A stretch of DNA of 64,000 bases from Plutella xylostella. Taxonomy: Eukaryota; Arthropoda; Insecta; Lepidoptera; Plutellidae. The notes below the pieces were generated by a model. The model did not search any database and was not told the origin of the DNA. It saw only the letters and a list, made by a program, of their open reading frames with translations. Positions 35,086 to 46,805 of the stretch are shown piece after piece; within the stretch, counting starts at the first letter, position 1, and every line of letters starts with the position of its first letter. The stretch lies in the NCBI RefSeq assembly GCF_932276165.1, contig NC_064004.1, positions 4,784,001-4,848,000 on the forward strand, given 5' to 3'. The position numbers and the translations under genes are program-made.

Positions 35086-36061
35086 AAAGTCAAAAATATT
35101 CTAACCGAACTATGTATCTCAAAGGTAGAAGTGGAGTGTTATTTGTCGTGACGTTTTTTTTTGCACTGACACATATGACACTCCATCTTGTTCGCATATT
35201 GTTAGTATATGACTGTGCGAAGTAAAAGTGAAATCACAAACGACCGGTTTCAGAATAGGCCTGCAGTTTCCGCGTATTTGCTAGTGATGGGTTAACGAAG
35301 ATGTATCGATAATATAAATACTTCCTACACTTAATTCCAAACAGCATTAGACCTATGGTATGACGACCAATAGTGAACATAATTTTAATGGACCAATAGA
35401 ATAGCTACGAGAGGAAAGTGTCAGTATTAGTTTGACCTTTGTCTAATACTATTTAAAAATAAATATACTTAGTAAGTAATAGGTAGTGATCGGAATTATT
35501 ATTTTGTAGGGTCTAGTTCGCATCTAAAATAAAATACAAGGAGATATTCTAATTAAAAGATAAATTTCAAAGGATAGTAAATTCCTATTTTTGCAGCCCA
35601 TTGTTCAGTCCAGAGATTCCTTGATCATTGATGAAATTTCGCCCTGTTGATGTTGATCCAAAAAGTAGATCTATCTAGTAAAAAAAACATTGATTATTGG
35701 GTGTTTGTTTACATCAAACTTTGACACATTCATACGGCACTGACAGCGTTTATCATGTGTTTAAGTTTCGATAGTAAGGCCCTTATCATTTACAAATGAT
35801 CGATAACTTTTAATCGAAATAATATACAGCACTAGCAGGCATCCATTGAACCCTGCTATCAATGTGACGCAGTGTTTATTTACAAACAGAGTGAGCCACA
35901 CAAGAATAACAATAATTGTTATTTAAAAACAAAACATTGTGCAGCATTTGTTTTTATAACTCGTGTACAAAGACATAGTAATAAAAAAATAATATAAAAT
36001 TTACAATAAAAAATATTTTTATTGGTACATTTTATTGTGAGTGTGGAAGTGAAAAATAATA
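35086..36061. other. Intergenic and probable promoter of the 122-residue gene
   Basis: AT-rich, no coding frame. A likely 5' UTR directly precedes the ATG at 36062. No TATA box is convincingly placed. Confidence 0.35.
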
Positions 36062-38962
36062 ATGGCTGTTTGGAATCAGGACGATGGTAAGTTTTTTTGT
36101 ACTTAAATCTTTACTGTACTACCACAAAAAAACTTCAAACACTGTTTAACAAGTGTTTAAAACTTTAAAACGAAATTTGACAGATTTTGTAAGCGTTTGA
36201 CAGCGCTAAACATCTGTTAAATACTGGCTAAGTTTTTGTGGTAATTACGTTAAGTAATTAAGTTTTTCGTGTACGACCGAATGGTGTAGTGGTTATAGTG
36301 ACCGTGACTGCTATACCGAAGGTCCCGGGTTCGATCCCCGGCCAGGGCAGATATTTGAACCCGGGTCTTGGGTGTTAATATTTATACATACATATAATAC
36401 ATAAGTGTCTGTCTATGTAGGTATCTGTATAGAAATATCAGCTGTCCGATAACGATATTATAGGCTCTACCTAGCTTGGGGTTGAATAGCCGTGTGTTAG
36501 ATGTCCACAACTCCACACATATTGTTCTTATTATATGCAATCGCTGTGGGTCAGACTGTGGAGCAAGTAGAATAAGGTTTGATTGTTAACCCCCGACGGA
36601 AAAATAGGGGTGTCATAAGTTTAACGTGTCTGTGTGCGTACTAGGGCATGCAATACCGGTAATATTTTCAATACCGGTATTGAGTTCTAATACCGGGATC
36701 CCGGTATTAATACCGATATTAATAAAGGTCGTATCGGGCAAAATACAACAAGAAAAAGCAATCAAATCCTGTATTATGTAATATTTTTTACGAGAATTGA
36801 GTATTAGAGTTAAAATTTTAGAACGCATGGACAACAAGTAGGTTTCCAAAGGCCAAAAACCGCATGTAACGGTTGAAATCAAGTGTACTTTCATAGTATA
36901 TAGGAGCACAAGGCTAACTATATCTCAATCAATCGCTTGATTTATAGCCTAAAAAATGTCCGATTCCGGTATTACTTCAATACCGGTATTAACTTTCAAT
37001 ACCGGTATTGAAAAAAGCTTGGATTTTGTCCGGGATCCCGGTATTAGGCAATACCGGTATTGCGGTATTGCATGACCTAGTGCGTGCATATCTTTCTGTA
37101 GTAGCGTAACTTCCAAACGGCTGATCCGTTTTTCGTTTTGATTTTTCGTTGGTCGTAGCCGTCGTAGGTTATGTTACCCCAAGTGTCCTTAGCCATGTTT
37201 CATTAAAATCAGTTAAGCAGTTCATAAGTTATGCTGCTTCTAGTGTTCAATGTCCGGGATTTTGGACGTATTTTCGGTATTTTTTTTCTTTGTTTACGAT
37301 AGGGACGACACTGATGGGCTTTCAAATTAAGAAATAATTTAATGATAAGGAATCGATAGCTTTAATATTCTTTACTTATTATGTATAGAGATAGGTAGAG
37401 GTAGGTAGATTATTGCAAGTACCTTGCGTTCGTCCGACGACATTCATTTATTTTTATGAACTTTACAAGGTTGGTTCGGTCGATCACCTCGCTTACAAAC
37501 CTTTGTAATATAAGTACCTACCTACTAATTTATAATTAAAACTAACCCGATTTTCAGTACAATAAAACAAACTTGACTTGACAGTCTGCACGGAGCGCAA
37601 GACGCACACGACAAGGGGTGATAAAAAAATCTTTTGCCGCGTCTTGTCGTAGGTTGCCGCTAGATAGGTATTCTGGAAATAACTTTTTGTCTCTGGCCAA
37701 GTGCATTTCTCTGAATGCGATTTACTATATTATGTATATGTTTCATCTACAAGTCATAAGTAGTTACTTAGATAGGTTACATAAATACATACAGGTTCAA
37801 AGGTCCAAGTTTCATACTCATGGTCATGACCTCATGGTCATCTTGTCAAAATTATATCCACGGGAAAAACCTAAAGAGGATTTTTTACTTCCCTTAGTAA
37901 AAAAACTAGAAGTAGGTACCATCTTACGCAATTAAATGGTATTTACGGTAACACTCAGTCATGTTACTTACTTAATTATGTTCTGAGAAAAAAATAACAA
38001 TGCAATATTATTTAAGTTCTCGTTATAATTTATATTAATTACCTAGGCAGTAGGCAGTCGCCTACTACGCCTATTACGATACGATTCTCTATGTAAGCAC
38101 CCTAATGGGTTGGTTGGGGCCAACCAACCCGCACTAGGCCAGCGTGGTGGACTAGGCCTAAAACCCTTCAATCATTGGAAGGAGACCCGTGCCCCAGGTG
38201 ATTGGTGGTGTACTGTCGATGATATAAAAAAGCATTCTTTCTTACAGATTATCGTGTGTCTGTGGAGTGTAAGGCGAGCTCCGGTTTACAAGACTTGTTT
38301 GTAGACTTCGACCAATGGGTGCTGAAATTTCAGGGAAAATTTAACCTCAGAAGGTAAATTTGTATATTACTTATATATTTTATACTTAATTCCTAACTTT
38401 GTCCACCAACCCGCACTTGGCCAGCGTGGTGGACTAGGCCTAAACCCTTCCTTCATGGGAAGGAGACCCGTGAAGGAGACCCTAGCAGTGGGGACGTACT
38501 TAATGGGTCGTGATAATGATACTTAATTCATTAATCACTTCACATCGGTTTGGTTTATATTTATATATCTTTTGAAATATATACTTAAGTATATAAGTTT
38601 TAAACTATTTTAGAATGACATATATTATTGTGCAATAAAAGAATACTTTAATAAATAAATACCTTGTTTTTTAGCTAAGATGATTATACTGTACGTAGCA
38701 ATGCTATTCGGAAATAATAAATGTTTCACTTAGTTTCATTGGATACTACGCATATACCTACATTAAAACGATGGACAAAATGTATACAAATTATTACAAA
38801 TGTATAATTTACTAGCTGTCCCCGCGCGCTTCGCTTCGCCTTAAAAAGTTTTCCCGTGGGAATTCCGGGATAAAAAGTAGCCTATGTTCTTTCCCAGGGT
38901 CTATACCATATGTATACCAAATTTCATTCAAATCCGTTCAGTAGTTTTTGCGTGAAAGAGTA

Positions 38963-38993
<31 letters not shown>

Positions 38994-39422
38994 CAGTTAC
39001 TTTCGCATTTATAATATTAGTTAGGATTAGGATTTATGCGATATATCTCAAAAACCGCAAAACTCAAAACGTCTCCATAACGTCACAGGAATCGTTTAGC
39101 TGAAACGAGGTTTAGTAAATGTCTACATTTTATTTACCGGTACTCATACGGCTTTCAAGCTCAATCTTTGCCTTTCTTTTTCAGGCTTCACCACGAGAAG
39201 GCAGACACCAGAAAAGATCAAGAAACTGCTTCTCCCGTCAGACTTATCGCATATCAACGTGACAACGACGTTAACAACGCACAACGCATAACACTAGACT
39301 GTCAACGGTTAAATACAACGTTAGATGCGTCGCGCGCTTACTCCGACTACGTTTTGTTAAAACTTAATACTGAAAATGGAATTAGAAGAATTTTGATCAA
39401 ATATACTAAATCTAAGCTGTAA
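36062..39422 (+). CDS. Unrecognised 122-residue protein ending in SKL
   Basis: Exons 36062-36086, 38248-38353 and 39185-39422 (stop TAA). Junction phases are 1 and 2; donors GTAAGT and GTAAAT, acceptors TTACAG and TTTTCAG. The joined product starts MAVWNQDDDYRVSVECKASS, continues GLQDLFVDFDQWVLKFQGKF, and ends NGIRRILIKYTKSKL. I see no signal peptide, membrane span or known motif. Charged C-terminal half with two cysteines (residues 16 and about 83). The last three residues are SKL, a strong type 1 peroxisomal targeting signal, as in the hydrolases directly downstream. Intron 1 (2.2 kb) contains a SINE, a hAT-like element and two repeat fragments. Function is unknown. A prediction from splice sites alone, but all phases fit and the codon content is unlike the surrounding AT-rich DNA. 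Confidence 0.72.
36272..36522 (+). mobile_element. tRNA-derived SINE (GTGTGTTAGATGTCC-tail type)
   Basis: Head ACGACCGAATGGTGTAGTGG and box B GGTTCGATCCCCGG, then ATCAGCTGTCCGA and TAGCTTGGGGTTG in the body. It shares its head with the 6229-type SINEs but has a different body, as at 53135 and 59268. Confidence 0.85.
36642..37079. mobile_element. Non-autonomous hAT-like element with AATACCGGTATT repeats
   Basis: Ends TAGGGCATGCAATACCGG and its near complement GGTATTGCATGACCTA. They are flanked by 8-bp direct repeats GTGCGTAC (36634-36641) and GTGCGTGC (37080-37087) with one mismatch. An 8-bp duplication and TAGGG-type ends fit the hAT superfamily. The interior holds about ten copies of AATACCGGTATT-type palindromes clustered at both ends. 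No transposase frame. Confidence 0.75.
37088..38099. other. Remainder of intron 1 of the 122-residue gene
   Basis: No conserved element is evident apart from an AGCGCAAGACGCACACGACA stretch at 37,583-37,620, a fragment of the AGCACGGGGCGC MITE family. AT-rich elsewhere. Confidence 0.35.
38100..38210 (+). repeat. CGTGATGATG-family fragment
   Basis: CCAACCAACCCGCACTAGGCCAGC to GACCCGTGCCCCAG; truncated, just before exon 2 of the 122-residue gene. Confidence 0.65.
38398..38518 (+). repeat. CGTGATGATG-family fragment
   Basis: TTGTCCACCAACCCGCACTTGG to GGGTCGTGATAATG, in intron 2 of the 122-residue gene, with a small internal duplication of GGAGACCC. Confidence 0.65.
38813..39028 (+). repeat. 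CTAGCTGTCCCCGCG dispersed repeat with (ACAG)n
   Basis: Same family as 20340-20545, with seven ACAG units, ending ATAATATTAGTTAGGAT. Confidence 0.82.
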
Positions 39423-39511
39423 CTTTTGAGTTTTAATTGACCCGAAAACTTAAAAGTAAAAATTACTAACAGGATAATACCTAATACAGTTCTTAAAATA
39501 CTTAGAGCCAA

Positions 39512-39655
39512 TTTCTCCATTCTCAGTTAGAGCATAATAATCAGGGAGTAGTGGTTAACTTTTGACACATCTGTCATGAATTTTATATGGATATGACGTT
39601 TAATTTATAAATCAATCCCTGTCGGATAGATAACCGACAATGGAGAAATTGGCAC
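39512..39655. repeat. Palindromic MITE related to 15955-16095
   Basis: CCAATTTCTCCATTCTCAGT at the left and ATGGAGAAATTGGCAC at the right; the interior TTGACACATCTGTCATGAAT is shared with the other copy. Confidence 0.72.
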
Positions 39656-39707
39656 TGTAGTAGAGAAATTTAAATCAAAATTTCAATGGAAGGAGCAAAT
39701 TATAGAT

Positions 39708-39918
39708 AGACTAGCTGTTCCCGCGCGCTTCGCTTCGCCTTAAAAAGTTTTCCCGTGGGAATTCCGGGATAAAAATTAGCCTATGTTCTTTCCCAGGGTC
39801 TATACCATATGTATACCAAATTTCATTCAAATCCGTTCAGTAGTTTTGGCGTGAAAGAGTAACAGACAGACAGACAGACACAGTTACTTTCGCATTTATA
39901 ATATTAGTTAGGATTAGG
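39708..39918 (+). repeat. CTAGCTGTTCCCGCG dispersed repeat
   Basis: Close to the copy 900 bp upstream, differing mainly in the ACAG number, so probably a recent pair. Confidence 0.82.
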
Positions 39919-40059
39919 ATTAGGATAAATTGCGACGTAGAGTATCACCAATGCAATGTAATATAAGTATGTATCTGTGGATATAAATTATAATCTTTCT
40001 CAATCAACCAAATACCTAAGTATATCAAAAAAACATTCGATAATACCTACGTAGGTAGG

Positions 40060-40066
40060 TATAAAA
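40060..40066 (+). promoter_or_regulatory. Candidate TATA box of hydrolase A
   Basis: TATAAAA, 109 bp upstream of the ATG at 40175, leaving room for a short 5' UTR. Confidence 0.4.
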
Positions 40067-40174
40067 CCATTTATCGTGACGAAGACGATTTTTTAAGATA
40101 GCGTTAAGACATTAGTTTGATAAACTCCACGGCTTGTTTTGCCGTGTTTTGTACTGAAACAAACATTTAGTGAA

Positions 40175-43088
40175 ATGCCAAATAAACCAACAAAACAATG
40201 GTTTCTGCCCGCGCCTTGGGGGAAGATTGCATGTAAGTACCTACTGAATTAGCAACTTGTCCAGTAAATTGTAGAACTTTAACTGACTCAAACCTTTGTT
40301 ATTAAAAAAATATTGAAAAACTCCGACTAACACTAGCTTGGCAACGGGTAACAACAGATGATAGTTTTTTTATGCAGTACTTCAGTATGAATTATAAAAT
40401 TGTTTGATAGGTAGTTAATACCATACTACTACTATAAACTATTAAGTTTCGTTTAATCACATACAAAGTGGCGCCTCTAGCGGAAAGTATCATGAAACTT
40501 TTGAAAAATTTAATAATGTAAGTAGGTACTATGCAGACAGAAGAAAACGTAAACTTGTAGGTGCCTATGTCTTTTTCGTAAATTGCAAAACCAGTACAGC
40601 ATCATGTTTCTTGCAGTGGTATCATGGGGTCACCCGGCCAACCCAGCGGTGCTGATGTGTCACGGCTTCATGGACAGTGCTGCCACCTTCATCCCCCTAC
40701 TGGAACTACTGCCCGATAGTTATTACTACGTCGCCTTCGACTTTCCAGGTGAATTTTGGTTGAAATTGTAAAAGTAAGCCCATAATATTAGGAAATTTCA
40801 ACCATAGATAACAGCTACTTAAAAATACCGACTATAGATGGCGCTAGTGAAAACTTCATCCTAACAGCAAACGATAAAACACAGCACCGGCTACCATCTA
40901 TCGGACAATTTTGGAACTATTATATTTTTAATCAACAATCAGAAAACCTCCTATTGAAAAAACATAACATCATTTTTGAAAGCGTTTTTTCCCGCCCTCT
41001 TTATGTTAATATTTTTAGAACCTATCACCCATTTACCCAATATGTTAAGAACGATAAAAACCGTCATTTCCTAAAAAACACACAGCAGCGTTGGCCATCT
41101 ATCGGACAAATGCAGAACTTTTTTTTATTTAAATTTCCTGTCAGAAAACTCTTCCATTGCTAATGTTCGGTGGTGGTAACCCCGCAGGTCACGGCCTATC
41201 TGACCCGTACCCGGCGGGCATGCTGCCCAGCCTGACCCACCTGCTGGGGGTCACGCGACGCGTCGTGGACCACATGACCTGGGAGCGGTTCAACTTTCTC
41301 AGCCACTCTATGGGCGGGTTAGTTGGTACGTTTCTTAAGCCATAGAATGATTGAGTACTTACTTAGGTTATTAAGTTTTAATTGCCATCTTTTCAAGGGA
41401 TACGGGTTGGTTAAACTGTCCAAACTGTTTAATACTTAGCTATACATCCAATAGCCAGTTAATATAAGGTAGGTACAGTCTGAGGTGAAGAAACCTAAGA
41501 AACCTGACTCAGTGAAACAATGCTAGTTATATCACTTTTTTCCCAGGATGTGCCAGGGTACTCGGTGCTAGTATAGTGTGGTTCTTTGGCCGCTTGATAA
41601 AACTGTAAGCACTTGTTTCACAATGCCTGGATAATGGCTCGCTGTGAGATATAAAAGACATGCTGTCTCGCTATTAATTATTATGTTGTAGACAGTCACA
41701 GCATGTCTATTATATCTCACCGCATGTCATTAACCAAACAATGTGAAACAGGCCTTAATAGGGAATATGCATGTATTTTTATTTTATTATATTCTTATTC
41801 TATTTAATTTCAGGTGCATTCTACAACGCAATATACCCGAATACAATAAACAAGATAATAAACCTGGACATCAGCACGGCACTGGGGTCGTTCCTGACCG
41901 CCTCCACCACCGGCGCGGCGGAGCTGAGCTCCTGGTACCTGTATCTGTACGACGAGTATTATGGGAACTATAAGAGGTAAATATTATAACTAAAAAAATA
42001 TATAACTGAACCTGCTGGCCTAGCACGGGGCGCAAGACTGACGCACGACAAGACGTGACAAAAGTTCTCCGACAAGCTCGCTCTCGAAACCGCGCGATGT
42101 GAGTGAGCGCGACGCAAAACTTGTGTCACGTCTTGATGTGCGTCTTGCTCCCCGTGCTAGCTCCTCTATATTTATGTTTATTTCGTTAATCTGCTTTGAT
42201 TTCACAACAAAGAAAAAAAGTAAGATAACCTACCTATCCTTCTCAGGTACAATACCCCTGATCCCCGGCTAGTTACGTATGAGGAAGCGGTGTCCTCGGT
42301 AGCGCGCAACAGAAAAGTTACGAAAGAACAGGCTGCTATTCTACTGTCCCGTAGCCTTATACCAGCTGGCGATGGCAAATTTCAGTAAGAGTGCTAGTTA
42401 TTATTCTGTGGTGTAGCTAAGCAAAGAGATATACAAGTATACTATTGCAAAGAATAAAACGCACACATTTGAATTCTTAGAAAGGTACCTACAGTGTTGT
42501 CCTTCGGACGGCACGTTAAGCCGTGCGTCCCGGTTGCAGCTTCGGCAGTAGTCGTTAAGCCTACAGTCAGAGGCCTTCAGGCAGCTTGAAAACATCTGAC
42601 AGTCGGGTTGCCCACTTACCCGACAGCTCTTTCAGCACAAGGTTGCTTGTGTTGGGGTCCACCAACCCGCTCTTGGTCAGCGTAATGGCAAACCTATTTA
42701 CCCCATAAGGCAATAAAATGCTGTAACGTTTTAAATCTCCATGCAGTATCCTGAAATTTCCTTAAATTATTCCCCTTTCAGCTACTCCTGGGACCCGAAA
42801 ATGAAGAAAATCACCAACATAACCCTGTCAAGAGAAACCCTCACCCACATATTCACAAGACACACACCACCGACCCTCAACGTGACCTCTTCAGAGCTGA
42901 AACCCGAAGATCCCTTTACCCAGTTTAGTGTTGATATGATGAGAGTCATTCAGGAGACAGCTGCGAATCATGAAACTGTGTTTGTAAAAGGTGGTCATGA
43001 TTTACATGTGACTAACGCGAGAGAGGTGGCGCCTTATGTTGTTGAGTTTTTGGACCGGCCGTTTAACGCTTGTTTGTCGAAATTGTGA
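40175..43088 (+). CDS. Serine hydrolase-like protein A (SERHL/kraken-type alpha/beta-hydrolase), peroxisomal signal
   Basis: Six exons: 40175-40232, 40617-40748, 41188-41325, 41814-41976, 42247-42384, 42782-43088. Phases 1,1,1,2,2; 311 residues. Starts MPNKPTKQWFLPAPWGKIAL. Residues 35-36 (CHG) form the usual oxyanion loop of the fold. FLSHSMGGLV carries the nucleophile elbow, with Ser104 the expected catalytic serine. GGHDLHV near residues 280-286 holds the expected catalytic histidine. The acid residue cannot be assigned by eye. The N-terminal W-APWG segment and the lid region after GAFYNAIYP are typical of the SERHL family. No signal peptide. The last residues are LSKL, a canonical peroxisomal import signal, as reported for mammalian SERHL-type proteins. 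Substrate unknown. First of four tandem paralogues. Introns 3 to 5 carry MITEs and a repeat. Confidence 0.94.
41605..41762. repeat. CACAATGTCTGG-family MITE in hydrolase A intron 3
   Basis: TTGTTTCACAATGCCTGG pairs with CCAAACAATGTGAAACAGG; ACATGCTGTC boxes inside. The right end is 50 bp before exon 4. Confidence 0.8.
42018..42165. repeat. AGCACGGGGCGC-family MITE in hydrolase A intron 4
   Basis: The best-preserved member here: CTAGCACGGGGCGCAAGAC ... GTCTTGCTCCCCGTGCTAG, with inner GACAAGACGTGACAAAAG and its complement. Confidence 0.85.
42540..42692 (+). repeat. CGTGATGATG-family left part in hydrolase A intron 5
   Basis: GTCGTTAAGCCTACAGTCAG to ACCAACCCGCTCTTGGTCAG; 3'-truncated. Confidence 0.72.
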
Positions 43089-43122
43089 TTAGATTTAGGC
43101 CTTTGGTAAAGAGGTGCATGTG

Positions 43123-43128
43123 AATAAA
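43123..43128 (+). terminator. Polyadenylation signal of hydrolase A
   Basis: AATAAA 35 bp after the TGA, in a GTGAATAAAGTT context with T-rich sequence following. Confidence 0.7.
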
Positions 43129-44296
43129 GTTAACTTGCGTATTTCATTTTTTTATTATTTAAGTACTTAAGTATAAGACTTACCTAACTAACTAACTATA
43201 AGTAATTTAAGTTATTCTATAATCCGTATTACCTACCTCATACTTAAATAAGTTTGTATAGGTAGATAGGTAAATGGTACAATACAACACAGGGAAAAGA
43301 ATAGGTACATTAGACTGTAACAATACCTACGAGTACCTACATAGGCAGATAAGCATACTTAATTGTAGCTTCTTAAAGCATTAAATGCAATTAAAGTTAT
43401 TACTGTAGGTAGGTTAGTTCTTACTAGTGACATTAAATATGCTTAATATCAAACATTATAGTGACCATGGTAAATACACTTCCTTCGCCGCCTCTAACAG
43501 TTTGCAGAGGTGATCATAAGCACTTACATATCATACGGTGCTTTGGTTATAGGTTATAGGCTGGTTATAGGCCTAGGTACAGACTTACCATCTTATTCTA
43601 AAACGTAGGTACTTACTTACCTACACTAAAAATACTTCATCAGTTGTTTAAAACTCGTTTATTATGGTCCAGAGATTTCATAAAAATCATTTGTCTGACG
43701 GTTTTAATTCGGAACTTCTATAGTCTTCGTTTTATAATAAGGGGGCCTGAGTTTACCTTCCGACACCCAGCTGGTTTGGTTAAATTGAGTATGTAGGTAC
43801 TTAGTAGGTAAGCAGCAATCTGCCCTATGCACTATACAGCTGCTATGAACTCGAAACAATGGAATGGGGTAGGTTATCAAAATAGTCCAAGTCCATAGCG
43901 GAATATTTAATTTGCTTTCTTACTGAAATACCTACCTGAATGCTGAAGAACCTACGTAGAATCCTAGAAATGCTTACTTAGTCGGTAAGTACCGACTTAC
44001 TTAACTAAGTAACTAGGTAGGTCTAGGTTCATGGATCCCTAATATAGAACCTAACTTAAACCTAACCTAAACTAACGTTAGTTACTTAACTAAATTGCAA
44101 CTAATACATCACTGGATTATCCATAGGTACCGTACCTAGGTGAATGCATCCAGGAGGCATAAAATACGTTATGTTTATGACGAATGACAGCGAGATTTTT
44201 TTACGAGATAGCCGAAGCTCAAGGCAAACTCTATCATGATTCGTCATTCTATAGCAGCAGCTAAGTGTGAGCTCTACTGCATGTTTTGTTAGAAAA
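43129..44296. other. A-B intergenic spacer
   Basis: AT-rich with TAGGTACCTA-type simple sequence. No frame. An imperfect inverted pair (ATGACGAATGACA / TGATTCGTCATTC) at 44,177-44,252 lies within 120 bp of the start of hydrolase B. Confidence 0.45.
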
Positions 44297-46304
44297 ATGG
44301 CAAATAAAAAGACAAAGCAATGGTTTTTCGACGCTCCTTGGGGACGACTAGCACGTAAGTATTTAAAATTCGTAAATAAATAACAAAATAAGTGTAATTT
44401 ATGTGCATTAAATAGAAAATTAAGTGCAAAAGGTTCGTGTTTACGGAAACATTTAAGTTATCGTTCGGAAATGATTAGGTATTTAGATTTGTATCTACTC
44501 ATAAAATAAATATAAATTGTATTTTATTTTAAATAAGTTCATTTATTTATTAATTATCTGTTTATTTATGTAAACAATCAAATCTTTATAAATGAGATAA
44601 TATACCTACTGATATATGTATGTACCTACTAACTTAAAAGTTAAAGAAGGAAACCCATAGTTAACAAAATGTTAAAATTTCCGAACTAAAACAGTTACGT
44701 CAAGAGAGCTAAAGTCGACTAGTGATGTCTATAATGTTAATGTGAGTTGGGTCACGATCGTCATCTTGTTTTACCCACGATTTTCGAATACAAATTGTAT
44801 TGAATTTGACACAAAGTACTTTGCAAATAATTATGTAACATTGTTTTCAGTTCGCGATATTATTAATTAAGTTTTTTTTAATAAATATTTTCATACTGAA
44901 ATAAAAAAATATTATGTTTTTGATCGACTTTATTTTTATATTCTAGTTGTTTCATGGGGACAACGCTCAAACCCGCCAGTACTATTATGTCACGGATATA
45001 TGGACAGTGCTGCCACCTTCATACCTTTAGTTGAAAAACTACCTGACACTTATTATTATGTTGGGGTCGATTTACCAGGTATCTAAATATTTATATTTAA
45101 ACAGTAGGTAAAAAATAAAATAAAATGATATATGCGTCTACTGTAGGAATTTAACAGTAGAATACTTGATCTTTTTTGTAGTAGTCTTCATTCGAGAACC
45201 CAGAACTTTCATTTCAGCTTTTCAAAATTAAAAATATACTTATATTTTTTAGGTCACGGATTATCAGATCCATTTCCTGCTGGCATGCTGCCTAGTCAAA
45301 TGCACATGATTGAAGTTATACGCATTGTCGTGGAGCGAATGAATTGGGAGCGTTTTATTTACATGAGTCACTCTATGGCATGTGTATTTGGTAAGTACTT
45401 CCTTTTCTTAGATATAATTGCTATAATCATATAGTAATAATTATGGTATTAGTGGTTTATTTCTGCGGTAGCCATTAACAGTTGGACATTGTTAGATTTA
45501 TTAATAAATATTTACTTGTTTATAGGTGCATTCTACAACGCAATATTTCCTCATCGGATGACTAAAGTAATCAATCTAGACCTGCCGCCTGCAATTTCTA
45601 CCTATTTAGGCACCAGTTTATTTTCATTCTGGTACCCATATCTGTATGAAGAATATTACAAAAATTATCGGAGGTATATCAAACAATGATTTGCTAAACT
45701 ATGTCGTTTAAACTTTGTCGTTTTTCGATTTATATTCACCGAACTTGTCATGTTGTAATTTTTCAGATTCAACACGCCAGACAATAGACTAATAACCCAT
45801 GAACAAGCAATAAATACTATTGTTCGGAATAGGAATGTGTCGGAGGAGCAAGCTGAAATCATTTTGTCGCGATGTCTGATTCCAGCTAAAGATGGAAAAT
45901 TCAAGTGAGGCAAATAGGCAGTTTACTCATTGTGATAAAATGCATAAAACAACGAAAGTTAAATTACTTAATTAAATTATAATTTTCATTACAGATTCTC
46001 TTGGGATCCTAAAATGAAGAAAATTACTTACGCCACCATACCAAAAGAGACCCTGATAAAAATATTTACAACTAACACACCTCCGACTTTGTGTGTATCT
46101 GCGACAGAAAACACCTCATTGGGGCCGTCAAAACAATTTGGCATAGACGTAATGCGTGCCATTCAAGATCAGTGCCCGAATCATTTCACTGTTTTTGCTG
46201 AAGGAAGCCATGATGTGCATATTACAAATCCTGACGAAGTCGCTTCGCATATAAATGAATTTTTAAAAAGGGAATTCAATGTACCTTTTAAGTCAAAACT
46301 ATGA
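44297..46304 (+). CDS. Serine hydrolase-like protein B, peroxisomal signal
   Basis: Six exons: 44297-44354, 44947-45078, 45253-45390, 45526-45673, 45767-45904, 45995-46304. The phases are identical to gene A; 307 residues. Starts MANKKTKQWFFDAPWGRLAL. The oxyanion loop is LLCHGYMDSAATF. The nucleophile region reads YMSHSMACVFG, so Ser104 is kept but the glycine two residues after the serine is alanine. EGSHDVHITN supplies the histidine. Ends VPFKSKL, a peroxisomal import signal. Closest to A in sequence and intron layout; exon 4 is 15 bases shorter. Its introns are short and free of large repeats, and its codons are more AT-rich than those of A. Substrate unknown. Confidence 0.94.
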
Positions 46305-46805
46305 AATAGATATTTAGTTATAAGCTCATGACAAGCATCTACTATATTATTTTTATGGATTTGTATTAATTAACACATAAGCAATGGTGTGAAACGGTGA
46401 TAGTAAAAAATATACGTATTTAAAAAAAGATTATAAGTAAATATGATTCAGATATTAAACTCAATGAATCATAAATATTTAACTCAATCAATCCATCTAC
46501 ACACATCCCTATATGCGCGTGCGCAGCCCAAAAGTGGTCTGTCAAAAACAGCTGTTTATTATTCTACACTACAGTTTAACCAAATGAACGTCAGTGAGGG
46601 CGCTAATGTCCATAAGCAATATTTAGGGATTTGTTTGACAGAAAAAACTGTAGTTCCGAATACGGACACATGCATTACAATAATATGACAATATGTAAAT
46701 GTAACAAATATTTCCTAGTTGTAGTTTGAAGCTATCAGGTTTGGGTTGTTGCATTTGACGAGTCTAAAGTTTATTTTGTAATCGAGTGATATCAGCGTTA
46801 GTAAA
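46305..46805. other. B-C intergenic spacer
   Basis: 500 bp, AT-rich. It must hold the 3' UTR of B and the promoter of C. No canonical AATAAA is seen close to the B stop. An 81-codon open frame at 46,443-46,688 has no recognisable content. Confidence 0.4.

Noticed and set aside
40954..41163. 69-codon frame in hydrolase A intron 2
   Set aside because: It lies wholly between two well-defined exons and lacks splice or start support.
46443..46688. 81-codon frame between hydrolases B and C
   Set aside because: No recognisable motif, AT-rich composition, and it lies where a 3' UTR and promoter are expected.
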